This document shows positions 1 through 8,103 of a DNA stretch of 64,000 nucleotides, in pieces (the first letter of the stretch is position 1; each line of letters begins with the position of its first letter). The notes beneath the pieces were generated by a model, which saw nothing but the letters and a program-made list of their open reading frames with translations, did not search any database and was not told where the DNA came from. The translations under genes were made by a program, and so were the position numbers. Source of the stretch: an uncultured Muribaculaceae bacterium (lineage in GTDB: Bacteria; Bacteroidota; Bacteroidia; Bacteroidales; Muribaculaceae). The DNA lies in NCBI GenBank assembly GCA_910584055.1, contig CAJTZS010000013.1, forward strand, positions 28,243 to 92,242, read 5' to 3'.

Positions 1-218
1 CCGGCTCCGTAATAATAGATTCGGGACGGCTGTAATCTCGTATTAATATGTCTATGAATGTCTTTAAAATATAATTCAGTCTCTTTTTCCGAGAACATGA
101 GTGCGTTGAACCCTTTGGTCTCGAAAGCGTGTATGATTGTGCCGGAGCGGTCGATAAGTGACCATTCCACTTTTGATGAACCGCCATCGGCAATCAATAT
201 GTAATCTGATTTTTGCAT
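1..218 (-). CDS. BadF/BadG-type ATPase, GlcNAc-kinase-like (5' part only)
   Basis: Only the first 72 codons are in the window; the gene runs off the left edge. The N-terminus carries the actin-like ATPase phosphate-1 loop as IADGGSSKVEWSLID, followed by a conserved-looking GFNAL stretch. This matches the BadF/BadG/BcrA/BcrD family, whose Bacteroidales members are usually annotated as N-acetylglucosamine kinase-like. The family phosphorylates amino sugars with ATP in the cytoplasm; the specific substrate here is unknown. The ATG at 218 directly abuts one arm of a long inverted repeat (220-408), and a TAATTTTG box lies upstream at 412-419, so the mRNA probably has a structured leader of about 185 nt. 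Confidence 0.7.
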   Translation of the reverse strand, partial: MQKSDYILIADGGSSKVEWSLIDRSGTIIHAFETKGFNALMFSEKETELYFKDIHRHINTRLQPSRIYYYGA

Positions 219-219
219 T

Positions 220-408
220 TAAGTAAGTGATCAGATTAAACACATATTATAAACGCAGGATTTTTCGAGGGATTTCCGCGAGTTGAAGAAGGAGCAATGC
301 GGGCATTGCGACTGATGAGACTTGGCGGAAAGCACCGGAAAATACAAGTTTATGATATGTGAGATAAAATATTTCATTTATTATCGGTTTAATTTGATCA
401 CTTACTTA
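220..408 (-). other. Structured leader or REP/MITE-like element upstream of the kinase gene
   Basis: The arms 220-240 and 388-408 are inverted copies that pair along 21 positions with a single G-U wobble. Inside lie a nested pair TTTCCGC/GCGGAAA and a central hairpin GCAATG-CGGG-CATTGC. Since the putative -7 box sits just outside the arm on the minus strand, the RNA 5' end could pair with the sequence adjoining the kinase start codon. A 48-codon reading frame (377 to 231, minus) containing a CPHC motif lies within it; whether it is translated is unknown. It could equally be a dispersed intergenic repeat. Confidence 0.45.
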
Positions 409-411
409 CCG

Positions 412-419
412 CAAAATTA
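412..419 (-). promoter_or_regulatory. Putative -7 box for the kinase gene
   Basis: TAATTTTG on the minus strand, matching the Bacteroidetes TAnnTTTG element. The predicted transcription start would fall at the outer edge of the inverted repeat arm. Confidence 0.4.
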
Positions 420-440
420 GCGTAAATTAGGGATATACGC

Positions 441-470
441 AAAAAAAAGCCGCCGGAATTTCCGGCGGCT
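441..470 (-). terminator. Rho-independent terminator of the LRR gene
   Basis: On the minus strand AGCCGCCGGAA pairs with TTCCGGCGGCT and is followed by a run of eight T. It lies about 20 bp after the stop codon of the LRR gene. Confidence 0.85.
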
Positions 471-490
471 CATTATAAGTGATAGATATA

Positions 491-1561
491 TCAGAAGCCG
501 TATTCATAATCATCATAACCGATAACGTGGCGGAGCTGCGGGTCAGCATCTGTGCGGAGGTCGGTGAGCATATCGTTGTTGGTGACGTTCACGAAACGGA
601 GCATCGGGTCGAACGATACATCGAGGGTGATCAACTGGTTGTTGGCTGCGTTGACTCTCTGCAGGAAGTTCATGCCCGAAAGGGAGAGATAAGTGAGGTC
701 ATTCCATTCAACATTTACAAAGGCGAGGTTTTGAGCGTCTTCAACCGTGAAGGAAGTAAGGTCGTTGTAGGGAGCCCAGATTTCGTTGATGGTCTTGCAA
801 CCTTTCACTGCGAGACCTGCCATATGGTTGTCGGAGCAGAGAAGAGTCTCGATTGCAGGAAGATCCTGGATGTAAAGTTTTGCAATCTTATTGGAATTTA
901 CATTTAGGTTCTCCAGCTTTACCAGTCCGGCGAGAGTTATGTCTGTAAGGTCGTTGAATGCCGCATAGAGCGATTTAAGGCTCTGGCATCCGCTGATGTT
1001 CAGAGACTGCAGGCTGTTGCTCATTACATTGAGATATTCGAGGTTCACGGCGTTTGAAACATCAAGGGCTTCGAGCATGTTGCCGGAAACATTGAATTTC
1101 TTAAGCAATGGAACTGAACCGAGGTCGAAGTCTGCGAGGCGGTTCTTGTTTACCCTGATAACCTGTACTTGAGGACAAGTGGTGATTGTCATGGTATGGA
1201 TACGGTTCTTACCGGCGTTTATTTCAACGAGCGCGGGATTGTTGCTGAGTGTAAGGCTTGTGATCTTATTGTTGGAGACATCGATCTTCTGAAGAGCGGG
1301 GAATCCCGAAAGATCCAAAGCGCCTGCGAGGTTTTTACCTTTGAAGTCAATTTCGGTAACGTGACCGTTTTCTACTTTTACGCCCGGACATGCTGCAACA
1401 TTGCTGCCCGCCATTTGAAGGGCCTCTGCGTTGTTTCCGCCTTTGGCTGCAGTCTGGGAAAGGAAAGTCTGAAGCGACTTGGCTTCATTCTTACTGATCT
1501 TTTGAGCCCATGCACATGAAAGTGTCATAAGAGCTGCCATGAATAATACTGTTCTTTTCAT
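491..1561 (-). CDS. Secreted leucine-rich-repeat protein
   Basis: 356 residues. Residues 1-19 form a Sec signal peptide ending in CAWAQ. From about residue 65 to the C-terminus the chain is a series of 21-23-residue repeats of the form LxxLNVxxNxLxxLDVSxxxxL, with repeated NN/N positions, the pattern of internalin/BspA-like LRR proteins. There is no obvious C-terminal anchor, T9SS domain or catalytic motif, so it is probably periplasmic or surface exposed and binds a ligand. Transcribed alone, with a strong terminator close behind the stop. The LRR assignment is firm; the ligand is unknown. Confidence 0.8.
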   Translation of the reverse strand: MKRTVLFMAALMTLSCAWAQKISKNEAKSLQTFLSQTAAKGGNNAEALQMAGSNVAACPGVKVENGHVTEIDFKGKNLAGALDLSGFPALQKIDVSNNKITSLTLSNNPALVEINAGKNRIHTMTITTCPQVQVIRVNKNRLADFDLGSVPLLKKFNVSGNMLEALDVSNAVNLEYLNVMSNSLQSLNISGCQSLKSLYAAFNDLTDITLAGLVKLENLNVNSNKIAKLYIQDLPAIETLLCSDNHMAGLAVKGCKTINEIWAPYNDLTSFTVEDAQNLAFVNVEWNDLTYLSLSGMNFLQRVNAANNQLITLDVSFDPMLRFVNVTNNDMLTDLRTDADPQLRHVIGYDDYEYGF

Positions 1562-1886
1562 AACGCTAATGTTTAAATTATAACCTTTTTTCTTTTCATA
1601 GTATAAAACAGCTTCTGAGTAATGAGCCGTGGCAAATCGTGTTTTTCATCTCGGCTCTGTGTTTTTCCGCTGATTTTATCATTATAACATCTGTCGTTAA
1701 ATATAGTTTAACATTATTAGAGTTATTTTATTTAAAAAAGATTTCGGTCAGTCCGATAAACGGGAATTTTTTGATGAGATTTGATTGGTCGGTACTTTTT
1801 GCTTAATTTTGCGTCTATACAATGATTCGGGGAGAAACCGGATCGTTGTAAGTAATAGATTATATTAACCATAAAAACTAACGCAC
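1562..1886. other. Divergent intergenic region, LRR gene / sulfatase
   Basis: This 325-bp AT-rich stretch separates two divergent genes. It holds the sulfatase promoter at 1780-1811. The LRR promoter must also be here but no convincing -33/-7 pair was seen on the minus strand. No coding sequence was recognised. Confidence 0.5.
1780..1811 (+). promoter_or_regulatory. Bacteroidetes-type promoter of the sulfatase gene
   Basis: TTTG (1780-1783), 20 nt, then TAATTTTG (1804-1811), an exact match to the TTTG-N19-21-TAnnTTTG consensus, leaving about 70 nt of leader before the ATG at 1887. Confidence 0.65.
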
Positions 1887-3575
1887 ATGAAACGATTGTC
1901 AAGATCCCTGCGGGGATTCTCCGCGATTGCACCTTTGGCTGCTTCCTCTCTGGTCCTGAATGCCGCCGATCAGCGTCCCAACATTGTTTTTTTCCTCGTG
2001 GATGATTATGGCTGGCTCGACAGCGAAGTAGCCTATGGAGAGGAAGTCTATCCAAACAACCATCGTGTTCACACTCCGAATATGAAACGTCTGTCGGAGA
2101 AGGGTGTGATCATGACCAACGCCTATGCTTGTCCTATTTCAACACCTACGCGTACTTCCCTTATGTCGGGCATGCATGCTGCCCACGAGAAGATCAATAT
2201 GTTTACTGCGCCTGAAATCAACACGCCAACGGATTTTACGGGTGGCACTCGCGGTTTCTTTACTGATGCCTCCAATCGGGAAAATGACGACATATTCGGC
2301 CGTCCGGAATGGAACTACAACGGTATCAGTCCGGAGCCGAATGTTCCTCACACCCAGTATATGACCCCGATGGTGAAGCAGCTTCGCGACAACGGGTATT
2401 ATACCATTCATATAGGAAAGGGGCATTGGGCCTCGATGGGCACCCCGGGGGTGTCGCCATATAATATGGGCTTCCTTGTGAATGTGGCTGGAAACATGGC
2501 CGGTATGCCGCGCAGCTATTACGCGGAGGATAATTTCGGTAACCAGCCCGACAAATGGACTTATTCCGCCATCAACGATCTTGAGGAGTATTACGGGTCA
2601 GACATGAACCTTACTCAGGCTATTACCGACAAGGCCCTGAAGGCGATGGATTATCCGATAGAGAAAGGGGAGCCGTTTTATCTGTATATGGCTCATTTCG
2701 GCGTGCACACGCCGATTCATCCCGAACCTCAGTATTATCAGAAATACCTCGATGCCGGACAGGAGGAAAAGACGGCGATGTATTCATCAATGGTTGAGAG
2801 TGTGGACGAGAGTCTCGGTAAGATCATGGACTATCTCGACAAAAAAGGGGTGGCCGACAATACAATAATAATTTTCTATTCCGACAACGGGGGGCATAGC
2901 CTCAATACTGCCAAGAACAGTGTGCCCCATACTTTCAACGCACCGCTCCGAGAGGGGAAAGGTTCTGTATATGAAGGTGGCGTGAGAGTGCCGATGATGG
3001 TATATTGGCCGGGAAAGACCGAAGCGGGCATGCGTATCAACACTCCTGTAATGCCGCCAGACTTTTATCCCTCCATTTGCGAGATGGCCGGTCTCACAAA
3101 GACCGAAACCGTGCAGAAGCTTGACGGTCAAAGTTTCGTTAAACTTGTGACCGATGGCTCCCGTCTCGTAAAAGCAGCTGTTGAAAGCGGCAAGATCAAG
3201 AATCAGAAGGACGCTAACGCTTTTGTAATCCCTGAAACCGTGTCCGGTATTGACCCCGAACGCGTAGTGATTTCCCATATGCCGCATCAGTGGCGTATCG
3301 AAGACCAGGATGACGTGGACTTCCTCACTGCTGTCAGAAGGGGAGACTGGAAGCTTGTTTACCGTATGCATGACGGCAAGCTTGAACTTTATAACCTTAG
3401 GGACGATCTCAGTGAAAAGAATGATGTTGCTGCAAAGTATCCCAAATTGGTAAAGGAACTTGCCGGCATTCTCGGCGATCAGCTCCGGGAATGGGAAGCG
3501 CCTATGCCGGTTGTAAAGGCAACCGGGAAGCTTGTCCCCATGCCGGATGAGGTTCTTGCCGGAGCGAAAATTTAA
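1887..3575 (+). CDS. Ser-type sulfatase (family S1, arylsulfatase A-like)
   Basis: 562 residues. An N-terminal signal peptide (about residues 1-26) precedes RPNIVFFLVDDYGW, the metal-binding start of the alkaline-phosphatase superfamily fold. The formylglycine signature is STPTRTSLMSG with Ser85 at the nucleophile position, so maturation needs an anSME-type radical SAM enzyme, not encoded in this window. Further family motifs are HIGKGHW, FYSDNGG and APLREGKGSVYEGGVRVP. It likely removes sulfate from host glycans or mucin in the periplasm; the exact glycan cannot be read from sequence. Monocistronic, with its own consensus promoter. No SusC/D pair is adjacent, so it is not in a classical PUL. 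Confidence 0.88.
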   Translation: MKRLSRSLRGFSAIAPLAASSLVLNAADQRPNIVFFLVDDYGWLDSEVAYGEEVYPNNHRVHTPNMKRLSEKGVIMTNAYACPISTPTRTSLMSGMHAAHEKINMFTAPEINTPTDFTGGTRGFFTDASNRENDDIFGRPEWNYNGISPEPNVPHTQYMTPMVKQLRDNGYYTIHIGKGHWASMGTPGVSPYNMGFLVNVAGNMAGMPRSYYAEDNFGNQPDKWTYSAINDLEEYYGSDMNLTQAITDKALKAMDYPIEKGEPFYLYMAHFGVHTPIHPEPQYYQKYLDAGQEEKTAMYSSMVESVDESLGKIMDYLDKKGVADNTIIIFYSDNGGHSLNTAKNSVPHTFNAPLREGKGSVYEGGVRVPMMVYWPGKTEAGMRINTPVMPPDFYPSICEMAGLTKTETVQKLDGQSFVKLVTDGSRLVKAAVESGKIKNQKDANAFVIPETVSGIDPERVVISHMPHQWRIEDQDDVDFLTAVRRGDWKLVYRMHDGKLELYNLRDDLSEKNDVAAKYPKLVKELAGILGDQLREWEAPMPVVKATGKLVPMPDEVLAGAKI

Positions 3576-3581
3576 ATAATT

Positions 3582-3612
3582 TTTGCAAATAGCGGAAATT
3601 TGTGTAATTTTG
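3582..3612 (+). promoter_or_regulatory. Promoter of the TPR/HATPase-like gene
   Basis: TTTG at 3582-3585, 19 nt, then TAATTTTG at 3605-3612; the ATG follows at 3646. Confidence 0.65.
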
Positions 3613-3645
3613 TGACTGTGGGTAATAATACCCGCAGTCATTTTT

Positions 3646-5616
3646 ATGAAAAAAGTTATTTTACTTTTAGTTGCGCTTATTTTACTGTCATTGACGGGCA
3701 ATGCCACTCCGGAAAAGAAGGCCATAATAGAAAAGTTGCGTCAGGAACTGGCGAAAACCGATACCCATGAGGATTCGATAAAAATTCTATATGACATATT
3801 TGATCTGTCTAACCGTAAGGACTACATGTCAATATGTCAGGAAATTGACCAGGTTGCCGCACGCAGCGGGGATATTGCGGTCAGACTTGATATGGCGCGC
3901 CAGATGGCGAATGTAAATTCTAATGACTCAATATTGTCTCAGATAGAGAACCGTCTAAAATCTCTACCTGAAACCAAGGAGAAGAGAGAGACCGAACTTT
4001 TCGTGAAGTTACGCCGCCTGTCGGCTTCAGCACGCAATGTGTCGGAGAAAGAGCGTCAGGATCGTATTGCGCGCGCGATAGTATATGAAGATAAAAAACT
4101 TGACAAATACGGAAAAGTCGAGCGGCTCTTCACTATCTGTGAGTATCTGAGCGTTTTTGCAAAGGGTGAACTGTTGGTGGGCTATCTTGAAGATCTCGGC
4201 AAACTTATACATGAGTCCGGTATAGATAATTACGCCATCAAGAACATATATCTCACTGAATGCGCCAATATTTATTCGCTGACGGGAAATCATGAAAAGG
4301 CAATCACCGCCGACAAACTTCTTTTGAAAGAGATAAATAACCTTGAGAAGAGTTATAAGGCACAGGGTCGTAAATACCGTAACCTTGACGTGAACCGCTT
4401 TATAATATATCGCCGCATGCTCAGCAACTATGATGTGCTGAGTCTCGACGAGGCAAATGAACTGTATAGCAAAATATTGAACCTTGCCGAGAACAATGAG
4501 GATATCAAATCTACGATGGAGTATAACCGGCGTGCTTCCGCCTATCATGCAATGAAGAACAAGCGTTATGCGGAGGCAATTCCATATATCCGTAGGCAAT
4601 TGAGTATAGAGGATTCCCATATTCTAAGGAAACATATGCTCGAGATGCTTGTGGAGGCGGCTTCGGCAATTGGAGACAAGACGAACGAGGATCTTGCGCG
4701 TCAGGAATTGGATGCAATCAACCGGGAAATCAGTACTGTGGCTTCCAAGCAGAAATACAATGAACTTCAGATAAGGTATGATGTCAGCGCGCTGCGCGAA
4801 GAGAATGCCCAGCTTGAACTTGAGAATAAGAACGAGCAGATTCAGGCTACGCGCCGCATAATGATATTCGTGATTGTTGGCTGGGTTGCTTTTGCCGGGC
4901 TGCTTATTGCGTTCCTTTTCTTCTGGACACGATACAGAAAGACCACTGCGGATATCGCTGCGTTCGTCGACACGCTTGTTGCTGAGCGGAATGCTATAAA
5001 GAAACGCAGGTATTACGACTATGCTAACAAAACATCAGACAAGAAGTATCTTGAATCATATCGCTCAGATTCTCCAAAGCCCGGTAACATCTCCGACACC
5101 GTGGATTATATCATCAATGATGTTATGTTTATTTCTTCCGTGGCACTTGAAGACAGCCGCAAGTATCGTCAGGTCATATCTGTTACAGAGTTTATGAAAG
5201 ATTGCATAGCGGATTTGGAGGCTAAGTTGGATAAAAATGTCAATATCAATGTGCTTTATCCCGAATCGGATTTTGAAATCAAGGTCGATAAGGAGTGTCT
5301 GTGTATGCTGACGAACCATATTCTAAAGATGTCCGTGCGTATGACTCCGCAAGGTGGGTCGATAGGGTTCGAGTGCATGGAGGACAAGGCTACCGGAATG
5401 GCTAAGTTCGTGTTCAAACATACCGGAGATTCTCTTCCGGAAGGTAAGGAGGAGAAGATTTTCGAGCATTTCTTCAGATATAAGGATCTGGCAGAAGAGG
5501 GCGGGGCTGCACTTGTGATGGTCCGTATGATTAATTTCCTCACGAATTGTTCTTTAAAATCGGCGGCAGGTCACACCTCCGGCGGTAAACTTGTTCTGAT
5601 GGTTCCGATGTCGTGA
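3646..5616 (+). CDS. Membrane-anchored TPR protein with degenerate histidine-kinase-like C-terminus
   Basis: 656 residues. A signal peptide (1-20) is followed by a long helical, TPR-like region (about 25-370), a short coiled coil (ENAQLELENKNEQ) and one transmembrane helix (about 405-428). The cytoplasmic part (about 430-656) resembles the sensor kinases of Bacteroidales that have periplasmic TPRs: it has a HATPase-like end (IFEHFFRYKDLAEEGGAALVMVRMI, read in two parts as the F and G2 boxes). No clear DHp histidine followed by E/D-x-x-N/T is visible, and the N box is poorly conserved. It may sense without phosphotransfer or act as a pseudokinase. Possibly co-transcribed with the ClC gene 63 bp downstream. 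Confidence 0.55.
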   Translation: MKKVILLLVALILLSLTGNATPEKKAIIEKLRQELAKTDTHEDSIKILYDIFDLSNRKDYMSICQEIDQVAARSGDIAVRLDMARQMANVNSNDSILSQIENRLKSLPETKEKRETELFVKLRRLSASARNVSEKERQDRIARAIVYEDKKLDKYGKVERLFTICEYLSVFAKGELLVGYLEDLGKLIHESGIDNYAIKNIYLTECANIYSLTGNHEKAITADKLLLKEINNLEKSYKAQGRKYRNLDVNRFIIYRRMLSNYDVLSLDEANELYSKILNLAENNEDIKSTMEYNRRASAYHAMKNKRYAEAIPYIRRQLSIEDSHILRKHMLEMLVEAASAIGDKTNEDLARQELDAINREISTVASKQKYNELQIRYDVSALREENAQLELENKNEQIQATRRIMIFVIVGWVAFAGLLIAFLFFWTRYRKTTADIAAFVDTLVAERNAIKKRRYYDYANKTSDKKYLESYRSDSPKPGNISDTVDYIINDVMFISSVALEDSRKYRQVISVTEFMKDCIADLEAKLDKNVNINVLYPESDFEIKVDKECLCMLTNHILKMSVRMTPQGGSIGFECMEDKATGMAKFVFKHTGDSLPEGKEEKIFEHFFRYKDLAEEGGAALVMVRMINFLTNCSLKSAAGHTSGGKLVLMVPMS

Positions 5617-5679
5617 ACATTCTCCGATCCTATTTTGTAGTGGTTTATATAAGCTATATAAGTTGCTTTGTGAATCGCT

Positions 5680-7011
5680 ATGAAAATCAGGTGTCCGAAA
5701 TGGTGTAAGATTTCTCTTCCCGAAGGGGCGATAGTTGTGATAGCCGCTTCGGTGGCGGGGCTATTGGCGGGGTTCGGCACATTTTTCCTGCGTGGCGGAA
5801 TGGCTAAGCTTGCTGAGATTCTTGGCGTGCCACTACGGATCGGACAAATAAATCCTGTATTTTTACTTTATGCTTTCATGGCCATTTTTGGTGCGGTGTT
5901 CTATCAGAAAATCATAGGGGAGAATCTTGCAAACGGCACCGGTCAGCTTAAAAACAGACTCAGGAAGGGTAAATTGGAATTCAACAGGAGCCACGTGTTC
6001 AGTCCGTTGATAGGTTGTCTGATAACCGTCGGTTTCGGCGGCTCTGCAGGAGGTGAAGGTCCGTGTGCTTACTCCGGGGCTGCGATCGGCGACAGGATTG
6101 GCCGTCTGTTCCATATATCACCTGCCATGCGGCACGTGCTGTTTGCCGGTGGGGCGGCTGCCGGTATCGCAGGAATTTTCAAGTCTCCGATCGGTGGAGT
6201 GTTTTTTGCTATAGAGGTGTTGAGGATCGAGATGTCGGTTGTCGGCATTGTGGCGGTTACATGCGCGTCTCTCGCATCTTTTGGAATGGCTTATGTATTG
6301 GAAGGATACAAGTGGAATATAAGTATCCTGACTGATATGCAGTTTATCCCGGAACATTTCAGCTGGATAGCGCTCTTGGGGCTCGCATGCGGTATCTATT
6401 CGATATACTATACATATACCCATGATCTTGCGGCGCATATGATTTTGCGTGTCAAAAACGTGTGGGTGCGTGCGGCTGTGTGTGCTTTTGCTTTAGGAAT
6501 AGTGATATGCATTTTCCCTGCAATGTTTGGAGAAGGTTATGATATTGTTTCGAATCTCGTCAACGGAATAGAATACCGGCTTCTTGAATATGGCCCTTTT
6601 TTTACTGACCTTCCGAATATAACAGTGTTGCTTGTTATTATATCTGTGATGTTGCTGCTCAAAGGAGGAATAGTGGGGGCGGTGAACAATGGCGGAGGTG
6701 TGGCTGGAGAATACGTGCCGGCTATTTTTGCAGGTAGCCTGTTAGGTTTTCTTTTTGCCTCGTTGGGAAATATGTATGGCCTTAACTTATCGGTGGACAA
6801 CTTTGCATTGATTGGCACGGCAGCTGTGATGGCAGGTACAACCAAAGCTCCGTTAATGGCGATATTTATAGCCGCAGAGGTCTCCGACCGTTATGGCTTC
6901 CTTTTGGGTTTCATACTGGCGGCAGGAATCGCCTATGCTGTGGTCGGGCTGCATCAACTCGCGAAGAGGGCGCCTAAAACCTCAGATAATACGCTATCGG
7001 GTCAAAAATGA
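5680..7011 (+). CDS. ClC-family chloride channel or H+/Cl- antiporter
   Basis: 443 residues, a normal length for a compact bacterial ClC, with about ten hydrophobic segments. The filter motif GGSAGGEGP places the gating glutamate at Glu126. A second signature, GGVAGEYVPAIFAG, corresponds to the GxFxP loop. There is no C-terminal CBS pair. It moves anions across the inner membrane, perhaps for acid resistance or charge compensation. Its last 38 bp overlap, tail to tail, the end of the minus-strand gene at 6974-7537. Confidence 0.88.
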   Translation: MKIRCPKWCKISLPEGAIVVIAASVAGLLAGFGTFFLRGGMAKLAEILGVPLRIGQINPVFLLYAFMAIFGAVFYQKIIGENLANGTGQLKNRLRKGKLEFNRSHVFSPLIGCLITVGFGGSAGGEGPCAYSGAAIGDRIGRLFHISPAMRHVLFAGGAAAGIAGIFKSPIGGVFFAIEVLRIEMSVVGIVAVTCASLASFGMAYVLEGYKWNISILTDMQFIPEHFSWIALLGLACGIYSIYYTYTHDLAAHMILRVKNVWVRAAVCAFALGIVICIFPAMFGEGYDIVSNLVNGIEYRLLEYGPFFTDLPNITVLLVIISVMLLLKGGIVGAVNNGGGVAGEYVPAIFAGSLLGFLFASLGNMYGLNLSVDNFALIGTAAVMAGTTKAPLMAIFIAAEVSDRYGFLLGFILAAGIAYAVVGLHQLAKRAPKTSDNTLSGQK

Positions 7012-7537
7012 CTTCAAACGGGTTACCCTTATGTTTCGCCGCTTTGCTTTTATGGTAGTAAAAACTGTGTTGGGTATCCCATGTCGGAATATCCGCTTTC
7101 CTGGTTTCTCCGGCTGGAATGTTGCATGACAGTTTGAAAAAGCGTTTATGTAGCTGGCGTCCATCGAGGGTGCGGTAATCTATATACAGTGAAACCCCTG
7201 TGAGGGTCCTGTCTGTTTTGTTGATTATAAAGAAGCTCTCTGTCTTGTTCCCCTGATTCTTGTCAAATCCGGTGAAAACTATCTGGTCGAGACGGTAGCC
7301 GTTGTTGCAGTTTTCGCATTGCGATGCCACCATGAAACTGCCTGCGACCATCTCCTGGCTTATAGTGTCCGCTACATCGGTTTCAGTGATGTCTATACCG
7401 CTGTGTTTGTTTACTTTCTCCGTCTTGCTTTTTCCCGTCTTGAGCCTGTAACCTTTTTTACGCGCGAAAGATTGCTGTGCCGGGAAAAATGAAACCAGAA
7501 GAATCACGGAGAGTGTTTTCAATAGTATGTTTTTCAT
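6974..7537 (-). CDS. Hypothetical exported protein
   Basis: 187 residues with a signal peptide (MKNILLKTLSVILLVSFFPAQQSFA). The mature part has a CENCNNGY cysteine pair near residue 75 and a beta-rich segment with SFFIINKTDRTLTGVSLYIDY, resembling small Bacteroidales envelope proteins of unknown function. It is the last gene of the minus-strand run headed by parE and overlaps the preceding gene by 4 bp (7534-7537), so translational coupling is likely. The 3' end overlaps the ClC gene by 38 bp. No function can be assigned. Confidence 0.6.
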   Translation of the reverse strand: MKNILLKTLSVILLVSFFPAQQSFARKKGYRLKTGKSKTEKVNKHSGIDITETDVADTISQEMVAGSFMVASQCENCNNGYRLDQIVFTGFDKNQGNKTESFFIINKTDRTLTGVSLYIDYRTLDGRQLHKRFFKLSCNIPAGETRKADIPTWDTQHSFYYHKSKAAKHKGNPFEVIFDPIAYYLRF

Positions 7538-8103
7538 AAGTATATCGGTTTAGTGGGTTCGTTCCGCGGATAGATCCTGAGCAAACCATGCGGCAGGTCT
7601 GCAGCGGGGTTGTCGAAGGATATGCGCAGCGATCTCCAGAATTTAGGTAGAAACCACATTGTGCGCACGGATATTTTCAGTTTCAGCGGTTGAACCTGCA
7701 TCGCATCTTCCTTGTCGATATATTCAGCCAGGCATCTGCGGGAATCCGTGAAGATGCCCATATTACGTGAAACAAACAGATTCATCTTATATTTCCCCCT
7801 TTTTGCCGAGCGTTGGAGTGAACCTATCTTATCTCCCGGTTTGAGACGGCAATCGGGAGTGGAGATAATGACAATGTCGTAATCGTTGCCTCCCCGGCTT
7901 TCTTTCTTTATCAACACCTGCGTTTCATCCTCCACGAATTCCCATATGCCTTCCGGCCCTTCAAGTTCAGTCTCTTTGCAATATTGCATCGCACTCTCGA
8001 GATCGAAGACGTTGTCCTCAAAAGCATTTGCAGCCATAACCCTGAACGCAGGGAATATGGCTGCAAGAAAGATGACAGTATATATCCTGATGGTTATACT
8101 CAT
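7534..8103 (-). CDS. Hypothetical exported protein
   Basis: 189 residues, signal peptide MSITIRIYTVIFLAAIFPAFRVMA. The mature protein starts with a helical segment (FDLESAMQYCKETELEG) followed by a beta-rich domain (WEFVEDETQVLIKK...YDIVIISTPDC). No catalytic motif was recognised. The start overlaps the stop of the DUF3078 gene by 4 bp and the stop overlaps the next gene by 4 bp, so the three genes form one tightly coupled unit, probably acting in the cell envelope. Confidence 0.6.
   Translation of the reverse strand: MSITIRIYTVIFLAAIFPAFRVMAANAFEDNVFDLESAMQYCKETELEGPEGIWEFVEDETQVLIKKESRGGNDYDIVIISTPDCRLKPGDKIGSLQRSAKRGKYKMNLFVSRNMGIFTDSRRCLAEYIDKEDAMQVQPLKLKISVRTMWFLPKFWRSLRISFDNPAADLPHGLLRIYPRNEPTKPIYL

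Noticed and set aside
479..907. Plus-strand open frame across the LRR gene
   Set aside because: It is the antisense shadow of LRR repeats, with no signal or domain, and the minus-strand protein is clear.
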